From Chryseobacterium sp. 18061 (GTDB taxonomy: Bacteria > Pseudomonadota > Gammaproteobacteria > Enterobacterales > Enterobacteriaceae), in NCBI GenBank assembly GCA_902706205.1, contig CACSKA010000013.1, positions 1-64,000 of the forward strand: a DNA stretch of 64,000 nt, read 5' to 3'. Both the position numbers and the translations under genes were made by a program. Below are positions 53,702 through 62,498 of the stretch, piece after piece. Positions within the stretch are counted from its first letter, which is position 1; each line of letters opens with the position of its first letter. The notes beneath the pieces were generated by a model. That model was not told the DNA's origin and made no database searches. It saw nothing but the letters and a program-made list of their open reading frames with translations.

Positions 53702-54571
53702 ATGCGAACCAGGCTGGGTTGGTTGCTGGCAGTTACAGGGCTGCCGCTTTCCGTTTATGCACAGGAAGCAACGATTAAGGATGTTCATGATGCGCCTGCC
53801 GTGCGTGGCAGTGTCATCGCCAACATGCTCCAGGAGCACGACAATCCTTTTACGCTGTACCCATACGACACCAACTATGTGATTTACACCGATACTAGCG
53901 ACTTGAATAAAGAGGCCATTAAAAGCTACAACTGGGCCGACAATGCGCGCAAGGATGAGGTGAAATTCCAGCTGAGTTTAGCGTTCCCGCTGTGGCGAGG
54001 GATCCTGGGTAATAACTCCGTTCTCGGGGCATCATATACCCAGAAATCATGGTGGCAGCTCTCCAATACTTCCGAATCAGCCCCATTCCGCGAAACCAAC
54101 TATGAACCGCAGCTTTTCCTGGGTTTTGCAACTGACTACCAATTTGCAGGCTGGACGCTGCGTGACGTGGAGTTGGGTTACAACCATGATTCCAATGGCC
54201 GTTCCGACCCGACGTCCCGCAGCTGGAACCGCCTCTACACTCGTCTGATGGCGCAAAACGGCAACTGGATGGTGGAAGTGAAGCCGTGGTATGTGATTGG
54301 CAGCACCGACGACAACCCGGATATCACCAAGTACATGGGCTACTATCAACTCAAAGTGGGCTATCACTTGGGTGATGCCGTGCTGAGCGTGAAAGGCCAG
54401 TACAACTGGAATACCGGCTACGGCGGTGCGGAGCTCGGTCTGAGCTATCCGATGACCAAACACGTGCGCATTTATACGCAGGTTTACAGCGGTTACGGCG
54501 AGTCGCTGATTGATTACAACTTCAATCAGACACGCGTTGGCGTAGGCGTAATGCTCAACGATTTGTTTTAA
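53702..54571 (+). CDS. pldA: Outer membrane phospholipase A (OMPLA)
   Basis: A 289-residue outer membrane beta-barrel with a signal peptide cut after VYA (residue 20). Catalytic His162, Ser164 and Asn176 (mature 142/144/156) lie in NHDSNGRSDPTSRSWN. It dimerises in a Ca-dependent way and hydrolyses surface-exposed phospholipids, guarding lipid asymmetry. It ends in the aromatic NDLF, as outer membrane proteins do. A GGAG Shine-Dalgarno lies ahead. Confidence 0.96.
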   Translation: MRTRLGWLLAVTGLPLSVYAQEATIKDVHDAPAVRGSVIANMLQEHDNPFTLYPYDTNYVIYTDTSDLNKEAIKSYNWADNARKDEVKFQLSLAFPLWRGILGNNSVLGASYTQKSWWQLSNTSESAPFRETNYEPQLFLGFATDYQFAGWTLRDVELGYNHDSNGRSDPTSRSWNRLYTRLMAQNGNWMVEVKPWYVIGSTDDNPDITKYMGYYQLKVGYHLGDAVLSVKGQYNWNTGYGGAELGLSYPMTKHVRIYTQVYSGYGESLIDYNFNQTRVGVGVMLNDLF

Positions 54572-54589
54572 ACGTTGCACTCTTGCTCT

Positions 54590-54620
54590 CAGGCGCTGAA
54601 AATAGCGCCTGTTTTTATTT
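54590..54620 (+). terminator. Terminator after pldA
   Basis: A perfect 8-bp stem (CAGGCGCT / AGCGCCTG), GAAAAT loop and T-rich tail, 18 bases after pldA and 17 bases before the recQ GTG. Confidence 0.88.
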
Positions 54621-54636
54621 CAGAATTGGGGTGAGT

Positions 54637-56466
54637 GTGGCGCAGGCGGAAGTGATAAATCAGGTATCGCTGGCAAGACAGGTTTTACAGGAAACCTTTG
54701 GCTACCAGCAGTTCCGCCCGGGTCAGGAAACCATCATCGAGACGGCGCTCGAAGGGCGTGACTGTCTGGTGGTGATGCCGACCGGCGGCGGGAAATCCCT
54801 GTGTTATCAGGTTCCCGCGCTGGTTCTCGACGGCCTGACGGTCGTTGTCTCACCGCTGATTTCATTAATGAAAGACCAGGTCGATCAGCTGCTCGCCAAC
54901 GGCGTGGCGGCGGCCTGTCTGAACTCGACACAGACTCGCGAACAGCAGCAGGACGTCATGGCGGGCTGTCGTACCGGCAAAATCCGCCTGCTGTATATCG
55001 CCCCTGAACGTCTGATGCTCGACAACTTCCTCGATAACCTCAGCCACTGGAATCCGGTGATGCTGGCGGTGGATGAAGCGCACTGTATTTCTCAGTGGGG
55101 CCACGACTTCCGTCCTGAATATGCCGCGCTGGGCCAGTTGCGCCAGCGTTATCCGGCGCTGCCGTTTATGGCGTTAACCGCCACAGCCGATGACACCACT
55201 CGCAGCGACATCGTACGCCTGCTGGGCCTGAACGATCCGTACATCCAGATAAGCAGTTTTGACCGACCGAACATCCGCTACATGCTGATGGAGAAGTTCA
55301 AGCCGCTCGATCAGCTGATGCGCTACGTGCAGGACCAGCGCGGAAAATCCGGCATTATTTACTGCAACAGCCGTTCGAAGGTGGAAGACACCGCCGCGCG
55401 TCTGCAAAGCCGTGGAATCAGTGCGGGTGCGTATCACGCCGGGCTGGAAAACACTGTGCGAGCCGATGTTCAGGAGCGTTTCCAGCGCGACGATTTGCAA
55501 ATCGTGGTGGCGACCGTGGCCTTTGGTATGGGCATCAATAAGCCCAACGTGCGCTTTGTGGTCCACTTCGACATTCCGCGTAATATCGAATCCTACTATC
55601 AGGAAACCGGCCGCGCCGGGCGTGACGGGCTGCCTGCCGAAGCGATGCTGTTTTACGATCCGGCTGATATGGCCTGGCTGCGTCGTTGCCTCGAAGAAAA
55701 ACCTCCCGGACAGCTGCTGGATATTGAACGCCACAAGCTCAACGCGATGGGCGCGTTTGCCGAAGCGCAAACCTGCCGTCGTCTGGTGCTGCTGAACTAT
55801 TTCGGCGAAGGCCGTCAGGAGCCGTGCGGTAACTGCGACGTGTGCCTTGATCCCCCGAAACAATACGATGGCTTACAGGATGCACAGATTGCGCTCTCAA
55901 CCATTGGTCGGGTGAATCAGCGCTTTGGTATGGGTTATGTGGTCGAAGTGATTCGTGGAGCGAATAACCAGCGTATCCGCGAAATGGGCCACGATAAGCT
56001 CAAGGTGTATGGCATGGGCCGCGATAAAACCCATGAACACTGGGTGAGCGTTATCCGCCAGCTTATCCACCTCGGGTTGGTTATGCAGAATATCGCGATG
56101 CACTCCGCGTTGCAGATGACCGACTCCGCGCGCCCGGTACTGCGTGCCGAAGTGCCGCTGCAGTTAGCCGTGCCGCGCGTGCTGGCGCTCAAACCGCGTG
56201 TGGCGCAGAAATCCTACGGCGGTAACTATGACCGTAAGCTGTTTGCCAAACTGCGCAAGCTGCGCAAAGTCATCGCCGACGAAGAAAATATCCCGCCTTA
56301 CGTGGTGTTTAACGACGCCACGCTGATTGAAATGGCTGAGCAAATGCCGACGTCGCCGGGTGAAATGCTCAGCGTTAACGGCGTGGGCGTACGCAAGCTG
56401 GAGCGCTTCGGGCAAGAGTTTTTGGCGCTGATCCGTGCCCATGCTGACGGGGATGATGAGGAGTAG
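54637..56466 (+). CDS. recQ: ATP-dependent DNA helicase RecQ
   Basis: A 609-residue 3'-5' SF2 helicase. Walker A TGGGKS is at about 49-54, DEAH at 146-149, the zinc cysteines at about 380-403 (CRRL...CGNCDVC), a winged helix, and a C-terminal HRDC domain (LIEMAEQMPTSPGEMLSVNG). It opens recombination intermediates and stalled forks. The GTG at 54637 (MAQAEV) with GGGTGA ahead gives the E. coli length; an ATG at 54583 lies inside the pldA terminator and is rejected. Confidence 0.95.
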   Translation: MAQAEVINQVSLARQVLQETFGYQQFRPGQETIIETALEGRDCLVVMPTGGGKSLCYQVPALVLDGLTVVVSPLISLMKDQVDQLLANGVAAACLNSTQTREQQQDVMAGCRTGKIRLLYIAPERLMLDNFLDNLSHWNPVMLAVDEAHCISQWGHDFRPEYAALGQLRQRYPALPFMALTATADDTTRSDIVRLLGLNDPYIQISSFDRPNIRYMLMEKFKPLDQLMRYVQDQRGKSGIIYCNSRSKVEDTAARLQSRGISAGAYHAGLENTVRADVQERFQRDDLQIVVATVAFGMGINKPNVRFVVHFDIPRNIESYYQETGRAGRDGLPAEAMLFYDPADMAWLRRCLEEKPPGQLLDIERHKLNAMGAFAEAQTCRRLVLLNYFGEGRQEPCGNCDVCLDPPKQYDGLQDAQIALSTIGRVNQRFGMGYVVEVIRGANNQRIREMGHDKLKVYGMGRDKTHEHWVSVIRQLIHLGLVMQNIAMHSALQMTDSARPVLRAEVPLQLAVPRVLALKPRVAQKSYGGNYDRKLFAKLRKLRKVIADEENIPPYVVFNDATLIEMAEQMPTSPGEMLSVNGVGVRKLERFGQEFLALIRAHADGDDEE

Positions 56467-56526
56467 TCAGCCGGGCAAAAAAGTGCCAGGATAATCACTC
56501 ACTGAATCATTCCCCGCGAGTTTCCT

Positions 56527-57147
56527 ATGTTGATGTTATTTCTCACCGTGGCGATGGTGCATTTAATTGCACTGATGAGCCCTGGCCCGGACTTTTTCTT
56601 CGTGTCGCAAACGGCCGTCAGTCGCTCCCGTAAAGAAGCGATGATGGGCGTGCTTGGCATTACCGCTGGCGTCATGGTCTGGGCGGGTGTTGCCCTGCTG
56701 GGTTTGCATCTGCTGATCGAAAAAATGGCATGGCTGCACAACATCATCATGGTCGGCGGCGGTCTGTATCTGTGCTGGATGGGCTATCAAATGCTGCGCG
56801 GTGCGCTGAAGAAACGCGAAGCAACCACCGAAACCCCGGAAGTGGAACTGGCGCAGGGCGGTAAAAGTTTCCTGAAAGGGCTGCTGACCAATCTGGCGAA
56901 CCCGAAAGCCATTATCTATTTTGGCTCGGTGTTCTCACTGTTCGTCGGGGATAACATTGGCGGTGCGGAGCGCTGGGGCATTTTTCTGCTGATTATCGTT
57001 GAAACTTTCGCGTGGTTTACCGTCGTGGCAAGCCTATTCGCATTGCCGACCATGCGCCGCGGCTATCAGCGCATGGCCAAGTGGATTGATGGTGTGGCCG
57101 GAACCCTGTTCGCAGGCTTCGGCATCCATCTGATTATCTCTCGCTAA
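56527..57147 (+). CDS. rhtC: Threonine exporter RhtC
   Basis: A 206-residue LysE-family exporter with five or six membrane segments. The family start LMSPGPDFFFVSQTAVSRS and the NLANPKAIIYFGSVF segment are present. In E. coli it exports threonine and gives resistance to it. It stands tail-to-tail with its paralogue rhtB, with no base between the stops, and lies 60 bases after recQ. Confidence 0.93.
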   Translation: MLMLFLTVAMVHLIALMSPGPDFFFVSQTAVSRSRKEAMMGVLGITAGVMVWAGVALLGLHLLIEKMAWLHNIIMVGGGLYLCWMGYQMLRGALKKREATTETPEVELAQGGKSFLKGLLTNLANPKAIIYFGSVFSLFVGDNIGGAERWGIFLLIIVETFAWFTVVASLFALPTMRRGYQRMAKWIDGVAGTLFAGFGIHLIISR

Positions 57148-57768
57148 TCAGGCATGGCGTGCTGACGCAAGCAGCGCGCCGACCAGCATAAACAGCGATC
57201 CAAAAATCTTATTCAGGGCCTTCATCTGACGAGGGCCTTTGATCCAGCCTGCAATTCGCGTCGCCAGCGTCGCATAGCCAATCATCACAATGATATCCAC
57301 CACGATGGTCGTCACCCCGAGGATAACGTACTGCATGACCTGCGGCTGATGCGGGATGATGAATTGCGGAAATAGCGCCGCCAGAAAAACGATGCTTTTC
57401 GGATTGGTGAGATTCACAAATACCGCGCGTTTGAACAGATGTCCACGGGTTTGCGTCTTCGCCACAGTGTTAAGATCGATAGCGCCTGCGGCACGCCATT
57501 GCTGAATACCAAGCCAGATGAGGTACGCCACACCCGCCCATTTCAGCACTTCAAACGCCAGCAGCGAACGCGAAAACAGCGTCCCCAGACCGACACCCAC
57601 CAGAACGATATGAATACTCAGCCCGGTTTGCAGTCCGGCAATCGATGCCGCTGCGCCTCGGTAGCCGTGGTTGAGGGCGGTAGTCATGGTGTTGATGGCC
57701 CCGGAACCGGGGGAAAGACTGAGAATTATGGACGTCAGTAGATAGGCGAACCACCACTCGAAGGTCAT
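57148..57768 (-). CDS. rhtB: Homoserine/homoserine lactone exporter RhtB
   Basis: A 206-residue LysE-family exporter, paralogue of rhtC (about the same length; SPGSGAINTMTTALNHG and NLTNPKSIVFLAALFPQF). In E. coli it exports homoserine and its lactone. It converges on rhtC and is divergent from pldB. Confidence 0.93.
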   Translation of the reverse strand: MTFEWWFAYLLTSIILSLSPGSGAINTMTTALNHGYRGAAASIAGLQTGLSIHIVLVGVGLGTLFSRSLLAFEVLKWAGVAYLIWLGIQQWRAAGAIDLNTVAKTQTRGHLFKRAVFVNLTNPKSIVFLAALFPQFIIPHQPQVMQYVILGVTTIVVDIIVMIGYATLATRIAGWIKGPRQMKALNKIFGSLFMLVGALLASARHA

Positions 57769-57809
57769 GAGACACTCCCTGATTGACTGCTTTTATGCCA
57801 CAATACGCT

Positions 57810-57835
57810 ATGCCCGTCATACTTCAAGCAGCAGG
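57810..57835. repeat. ERIC end fragment ahead of pldB
   Basis: ATGCCCGTCATACTTCAAGC followed by AGCAGG matches the terminal repeat of ERIC (compare ATACCCGTCGTCCTTCAAGT at 13189). The rest of the element is absent. It ends in the AGGGG that serves as the pldB Shine-Dalgarno. Confidence 0.55.
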
Positions 57836-57847
57836 GGTGGATAGCCG

Positions 57848-58840
57848 ATGTTTCGGCAGAAAATGGACTGGAAAACCAGAGAAAATGGGTTCGCCGCTTT
57901 CACGATGGGTACGCTGAATAACTTCTGGCGCCAGCGTGAAGAAGCTGAATTTACAGGCGTGGATAACGTTCCGGTACGCTTCGTCCGCTTTCGCGCCAAA
58001 AAACACGACCGGGTGATTGTGGTGTGTCCAGGCCGAATCGAAAGCTACGTGAAGTATGCGGAACTGGCCTACGACCTGTTCTACAGCGGCTTCGACGTGC
58101 TGATTATCGATCACCGTGGGCAAGGGTTGTCCGGGCGAATGCTCGACGACAGTCATCGCGGTCACGTGGATAACTTCAGCGATTACGTCGACGACCTGAC
58201 CGCTTTTTGGGAACAGGAAGTCGCACCGGGACCGTGGCGTAAGCGTTATATCCTTGGCCATTCGATGGGCGGGGCCATTTCTACGTTGTTTTTACAGCGA
58301 AATCCAAAGCAGTGCGACGCGCTCGCGCTTTGTGCGCCAATGTTCGGTATCATCATGCGATTGCCCGACTGGATGGTGCGGCCAATTCTCGATTTCGCTG
58401 AGGGCCATCAGCGCATAAGAGAAAGCTACGCCATGGGAACCGGGCGCTGGCACGCACTGCCGTTCAGCCTCAACATCCTGACCCATAGCCGGGAGCGTTA
58501 TCGGCGAAATCTGGGGTTCTATGCTGACAATCCGTATATTCGCGTTGGCGGGCCGACCTACCATTGGGTGCGAGAAGGGGTGATGGCCGGAGAGGAAATC
58601 CTGGCTGGTGTGGCGTTAGATGACACCCCGACGCTGCTGATTCAGGCTGAAGAAGAAAAGGTCGTGGATAACCGTATGCACGGCCGTTATTGCGAACTTC
58701 GCGCCGCGGCGGGCAAGCCTTGTGAAGGCATTAACCCGCTTGTCATTCCCGGTGCTTATCATGAGATCCTTTTCGAAAAGGACGATATGCGTTCAGTCGC
58801 GCTCAAGACCATCGTCGAGTTTTACGATCGACATAATTAA
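57848..58840 (+). CDS. pldB: Lysophospholipase L2
   Basis: A 330-residue alpha/beta hydrolase that removes the acyl chain from lysophospholipids at the inner membrane. The nucleophile Ser139 is in GHSMGG (137-142), and the GQGLSGR segment forms the oxyanion region. E. coli PldB is 340 residues; this one ends at DRHN, lacking the ten-residue tail. In E. coli and Salmonella the sRNA SgrS pairs within the pldB coding sequence to stabilise the downstream yigL message; yigL follows 41 bases later. Confidence 0.93.
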   Translation: MFRQKMDWKTRENGFAAFTMGTLNNFWRQREEAEFTGVDNVPVRFVRFRAKKHDRVIVVCPGRIESYVKYAELAYDLFYSGFDVLIIDHRGQGLSGRMLDDSHRGHVDNFSDYVDDLTAFWEQEVAPGPWRKRYILGHSMGGAISTLFLQRNPKQCDALALCAPMFGIIMRLPDWMVRPILDFAEGHQRIRESYAMGTGRWHALPFSLNILTHSRERYRRNLGFYADNPYIRVGGPTYHWVREGVMAGEEILAGVALDDTPTLLIQAEEEKVVDNRMHGRYCELRAAAGKPCEGINPLVIPGAYHEILFEKDDMRSVALKTIVEFYDRHN

Positions 58841-58881
58841 TCCGGCGTTAGCGCCGCTCTTACCAGAGGTTTAATTCGTTT

Positions 58882-59688
58882 ATGTACCAGGTTGTTGCGT
58901 CTGATTTAGATGGTACGCTGCTCAATCCCGACCATCGTCTGTCCTCCTACACCAAAGAAACGCTGACCCTGCTGACCGAAAAAGGGGTGAACTTTGTTTT
59001 TGCGACTGGCCGCCACCACATTGACGTTGGTCAGATCCGCGATGGCCTGGGCATCAAGGCATTCATGATCACCTCCAACGGTGCTCGCGTTCACGATACC
59101 GACGGCAATCTGGTGTTTGCCCATAACCTCGATAGCGATATTGCCTCTGACCTGTTTGGCGTGGTGAATAACAATCCGGATATCGTGACCAATGTGTATC
59201 GCAACGACGAATGGTTTATGAACCGCCATCGTCCGGAAGAGATGCGTTTCTTCAAGGAAGCGATTTTCAACTATTCGCTGTATGAGCCGGGCCTGCTGGA
59301 AGCCGAAGGCGTCAGCAAAGTGTTCTTCTCTTCGCCGGATCACGACGTGCTGCTGCCGTTAGAGCAGGCGATCAACGCCCGTTGGGGCGATCGCGTCAAC
59401 GTGAGTTTCTCGACCCTGACCTGTCTGGAAGTCATGGCGGGCGGTGTATCAAAAGGACACGCGCTGGAAGCGGTCGCGAAAATGATGGGTTACGGCCTGC
59501 CGGACTGCATCGCATTTGGTGACGGCATGAACGACGCTGAAATGCTCTCCATGGCGGGTAAAGGCTGCATCATGGATAACGCGCATCAGCGGCTGAAAGA
59601 TTTGCATCCGGAACTGGAAGTGATTGGTTCGAACGTGGATGATGCGGTACCGCATTACCTGCGCCGCCTATATCTCAATCAGGCGTAA
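58882..59688 (+). CDS. yigL: HAD-family sugar/PLP phosphatase YigL
   Basis: A 268-residue Cof-type HAD phosphatase. The nucleophile motif is ASDLDGTLLN (Asp8/Asp10), motif II lies in ITSNGAR and motif IV in AFGDGMNDAEM. In enteric bacteria it dephosphorylates sugar phosphates during glucose-phosphate stress and is activated post-transcriptionally by SgrS on the pldB-yigL mRNA. Its last 14 bases overlap the EAL gene tail-to-tail. Confidence 0.93.
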   Translation: MYQVVASDLDGTLLNPDHRLSSYTKETLTLLTEKGVNFVFATGRHHIDVGQIRDGLGIKAFMITSNGARVHDTDGNLVFAHNLDSDIASDLFGVVNNNPDIVTNVYRNDEWFMNRHRPEEMRFFKEAIFNYSLYEPGLLEAEGVSKVFFSSPDHDVLLPLEQAINARWGDRVNVSFSTLTCLEVMAGGVSKGHALEAVAKMMGYGLPDCIAFGDGMNDAEMLSMAGKGCIMDNAHQRLKDLHPELEVIGSNVDDAVPHYLRRLYLNQA

Positions 59689-60484
59689 CGCAACGCGATT
59701 CGCTCCAGTCTATAAAAGCCCTGCTTGTCAGGGCTTTACTGTATAACCAGCCCTGCGCATATTTCACACCATGCGATTTCAGCCACGTGGCCTGTGCCTG
59801 CGTTTCAACCCCTTCCGCCAGCGGCTCCAGCGACAGTGACTGCGCCAGCGCGATAACCTGCGGTAGCAGGCTTTTTCCCGGCAATGGGTCGACCAGCGTT
59901 TTATCAATTTTGAGCATATCGAAGGTCATCGCCTGCAGATAATTCAGGTTCGCATAGCCACTGCCAAAATCGTCCAGATAAATGGCGTGTCCTGCCTGGC
60001 GATAGCGCTCGACCATCGGGGCGATGGCTTCCGGGTCAACCATACTGCTTTCCGTCATTTCCAGCGTGATTTGCTGCGGGTGAACGCCATAGCCATGACA
60101 CAGCATCGATAAATGCGCCAGCAGATCGGTGGATTGCAGATCGTCGGGTTCGACGTTAATGGAAACATATTGACGCCGATTCTGACGCAGCCATGCGCCG
60201 AGATCGTTCAGTACCTGCTCAACCACCCACTCTGTCATCGTACTCAGCAGCTGCGTTTCACGAGCAAAAGGAATGAAGCTGTCCGGCGCCAGCAGTTTGC
60301 CGTCTGGCTGGGGCCAGCGCACCAGCGCTTCGGCCCCCACGACGCAGCCGCTATCCAGCTGGACGATAGGCTGATACCACATCTCCAGTTGTCGGGTGTG
60401 GATAGCCTGCTTCAGCCGCGCGCGTGAGGCGTTCAACTGGTGAAGAATCGAAGGAATAAAATTGCCGTCAGTCACAGGGTCCAT
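59675..60484 (-). CDS. EAL-domain cyclic-di-GMP phosphodiesterase
   Basis: A 269-residue protein that is almost only an EAL domain (about 22-260). The catalytic set is complete: EAL at 52-54 (GAEALVRW), Asn110, Glu142, Asp171-Asp172 (DDFGSGYANLNYL), Lys195 and EGVET near 224-228. It should therefore hydrolyse c-di-GMP. It has no signal peptide, membrane segment, GGDEF or sensor domain, so control may be transcriptional or through partner proteins. K-12 has no gene between yigL and bioP. The Shine-Dalgarno is weak. Confidence 0.85.
   Translation of the reverse strand: MDPVTDGNFIPSILHQLNASRARLKQAIHTRQLEMWYQPIVQLDSGCVVGAEALVRWPQPDGKLLAPDSFIPFARETQLLSTMTEWVVEQVLNDLGAWLRQNRRQYVSINVEPDDLQSTDLLAHLSMLCHGYGVHPQQITLEMTESSMVDPEAIAPMVERYRQAGHAIYLDDFGSGYANLNYLQAMTFDMLKIDKTLVDPLPGKSLLPQVIALAQSLSLEPLAEGVETQAQATWLKSHGVKYAQGWLYSKALTSRAFIDWSESRCVTPD
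59715..59737 (+). terminator. Hairpin after yigL, inside the EAL gene
   Basis: A 9-bp stem (AAAGCCCTG / CAGGGCTTT) with a CTTGT loop, 26 bases after the yigL stop. Only three T end the stem, so it is at best a weak terminator for yigL. On the other strand it lies in the coding part of the EAL gene. Confidence 0.5.
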
Positions 60485-60668
60485 CCTGAAAATACTGCTG
60501 ATGGGGGAAGAGATTCAGTATTCCCCGAATTCCAACGCATAACTATCAGTAATGGACTAATTAGGACCGCGAAATAGCCGCTGCGGAATGTGAGTGTTCG
60601 TTATTTGCCCAGTTGTCAACCGAATACTCCGCTACAATGCCCGCAAACTATCCTGAGAGAGTCTCATC

Positions 60669-61568
60669 GTGGCGTTACTGATTATCACCACCGTGTTGTG
60701 GGCATTTTCCTTCAGCCTGATTGGCGAGTACCTGGCGGGCAGCGTTGACAGCTATTTCTCCGTGCTGATGCGCGTGGGCCTGGCGGCGCTGGTGTTCCTG
60801 CCATTCTTGCGGGCGCGCTCGCAATCGTTGAAAGTGCTGCTGATGTACATGCTGGTGGGCGCGATGCAGCTTGGCATCATGTACCTGCTGGCGTTCCGGG
60901 CATATCTCTACCTGACCGTGTCCGAATTCTTGCTGTTTACGGTGCTGACGCCGCTGTACATCACCCTGATTTACGATCTGATGAGCAAGCGCAGGCTGCG
61001 CTGGGGTTATCTGTTGAGTGCCATGCTGGCGGTGATTGGCGCGGCGATCATTCGCTATGACCATGTCAGCACGCATTTCTGGACCGGGCTGCTGCTGGTC
61101 CAGCTGTCGAATATCTGCTTTGCTATCGGGATGGTGGGCTACAAGCGCTTAATGGAAATCCACCCGATGCCGCAGCACAACGCCTTTGCCTGGTTTTATC
61201 TTGGCGCACTCATCGTGGCACTGGTGGCGTGGCTCATGCTCGGGGATCCGAACAAGCTGCCGACGACAACACTGCAATGGGGCATTCTGGTGTGGCTCGG
61301 CGTGGTGGCTTCAGGGCTGGGCTACTTCATGTGGAACTACGGCGCCACGCAGGTGGACGCCGGTACGCTTGGGATCATGAATAACATGCATGTGCCTGCC
61401 GGATTGTTGGTGAACCTGGCTATCTGGCAACAGCAGCCGCACTGGCCGAGCTTTATTACAGGTGCGTTGGTGATTGTGGCTTCGCTGTGGGTCCATCGCC
61501 ATTGGGTCGCTCCGCGCTCCGAACAAACGGCAAATGATCGCAAGCGTGATTCCGCGTTGAGCGAATAA
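60669..61568 (+). CDS. bioP: Biotin transporter BioP (YigM)
   Basis: A 299-residue EamA/DMT-type permease with ten predicted membrane segments, the same length as E. coli YigM, which is the high-affinity biotin importer. It starts with GTG. Ahead lies TACAAT (60633-60638) as a -10 box, overlapping TTGTCAACC (60613-60621), which resembles one half of a BirA operator, though the second half is not visible. The last 113 bases overlap the 3' end of metR on the other strand. Confidence 0.92.
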   Translation: MALLIITTVLWAFSFSLIGEYLAGSVDSYFSVLMRVGLAALVFLPFLRARSQSLKVLLMYMLVGAMQLGIMYLLAFRAYLYLTVSEFLLFTVLTPLYITLIYDLMSKRRLRWGYLLSAMLAVIGAAIIRYDHVSTHFWTGLLLVQLSNICFAIGMVGYKRLMEIHPMPQHNAFAWFYLGALIVALVAWLMLGDPNKLPTTTLQWGILVWLGVVASGLGYFMWNYGATQVDAGTLGIMNNMHVPAGLLVNLAIWQQQPHWPSFITGALVIVASLWVHRHWVAPRSEQTANDRKRDSALSE

Positions 61569-62409
61569 ACGCTTCGGTGACTGGCTGGCGCTGCTCGCCA
61601 TCGCGCACGGCAGCGTACAGTCGGCTCCACAGACCTTCGCCCAGGGTTTTGGTCACCACCAGACCCTGGCGTTCAAAACTCTCCACCACCCAATGCGGCA
61701 GGGCAGCAATGCCCATCTTAGCTGCAACCATCTGAATCAATAACAACGTGTTATCCACGCTTTTCAGCGAGGGACTCACGCCTGCTGGCTGTAAAAAATG
61801 ACGCCAGATATCGAGTCGGCTGCGCTGCACCGGGTAAATCAACAGTGATTCACTGGCGATGTCTTCCGGCGTGATGCGGGCTTTCGCGGCCAGGGGATGA
61901 TCGGGTGCCAGCACCAGTCGCACTTCATAATCAAACATCGGCGAATAATGCAGACCGCTGCGCGGCAGAATGTCTGAGGTCAGCACGATATCCAGCTCTC
62001 CCTGCTGCAACGCAGGCTGCGGGTCGAAAGTTACCCCTGATTTGAAATCCATCTCCACCTGCGGCCAGCTCAAACGGAAGTTTTCCAGTGCGGGCGTCAG
62101 CCACTGAATACAGCTATGGCACTCAATGGCGATCCGCAGCGTGGTTTGCTGTGGTTCATTACAGGCCTGTAATGCACGGCTAATCTGCGGCAGAACCTGA
62201 TTAGCAAGCTGCAGCAGAATTTCTCCTTGTGGGGTAAAGCGCAGCGGCTGACTCTTACGGACAAATAGCCGGAAGCCAAGGCGCTGTTCCAGATCGCTGA
62301 ATTGGTGAGAAAGCGCGGATTGCGTCTGGTGCAGCATGGCTGCCGCTGCTGCGAGCGATCCGCTATTCCGTAACGCTTGTAGCGTTTTCAGGTGTTTAAT
62401 CTCGATCAT
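61456..62409 (-). CDS. metR: LysR-family activator MetR
   Basis: A 317-residue LysR-type regulator with an N-terminal HTH (LAAAAAMLHQTQSALSHQFS) and a homocysteine-responsive effector domain. It activates metE and other late methionine genes and represses itself. Same length as E. coli. It is divergent from metE and overlaps bioP at the 3' end. Confidence 0.95.
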   Translation of the reverse strand: MIEIKHLKTLQALRNSGSLAAAAAMLHQTQSALSHQFSDLEQRLGFRLFVRKSQPLRFTPQGEILLQLANQVLPQISRALQACNEPQQTTLRIAIECHSCIQWLTPALENFRLSWPQVEMDFKSGVTFDPQPALQQGELDIVLTSDILPRSGLHYSPMFDYEVRLVLAPDHPLAAKARITPEDIASESLLIYPVQRSRLDIWRHFLQPAGVSPSLKSVDNTLLLIQMVAAKMGIAALPHWVVESFERQGLVVTKTLGEGLWSRLYAAVRDGEQRQPVTEAFIRSTRNHACDHLPFVRSAERPNGDGPTAKPQSPTHL

Positions 62410-62421
62410 GAAAGTCCTTCA
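62409..62421. promoter_or_regulatory. MetR binding site
   Basis: TGAAAGTCCTTCA is a perfect match to the MetR consensus TGAA-N5-TTCA. It begins on the metR start codon. A second, degenerate half (TGAA-TAAAT-TGCG) lies at 62430-62442. Confidence 0.7.
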
Positions 62422-62472
62422 CTTCGGCATGAATAAATTGCGCTTGAGGATCATACAGTACCTGCCAATTAT

Positions 62473-62496
62473 AGATGTGTAAACATCCAGACGTCC
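62473..62496. promoter_or_regulatory. MetJ operator (three met boxes)
   Basis: Three adjacent 8-base boxes, AGATGTGT, AAACATCC and AGACGTCC, match the met box AGACGTCT at 6, 5 and 7 of 8 positions. They should bind the MetJ-SAM repressor cooperatively and control metE (and perhaps metR). Confidence 0.7.
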
Positions 62497-62498
62497 AA

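Noticed and set aside
54583..54636. 18-codon extension of RecQ
   Set aside because: The extension would be translated from within the pldA terminator hairpin; GTG at 54637 has a Shine-Dalgarno and matches E. coli RecQ.
60613..60638. BirA operator ahead of bioP
   Set aside because: TTGTCAACC looks like a left half-site, but no complementary right half follows at 14-16 bases, so I only mention it under bioP.
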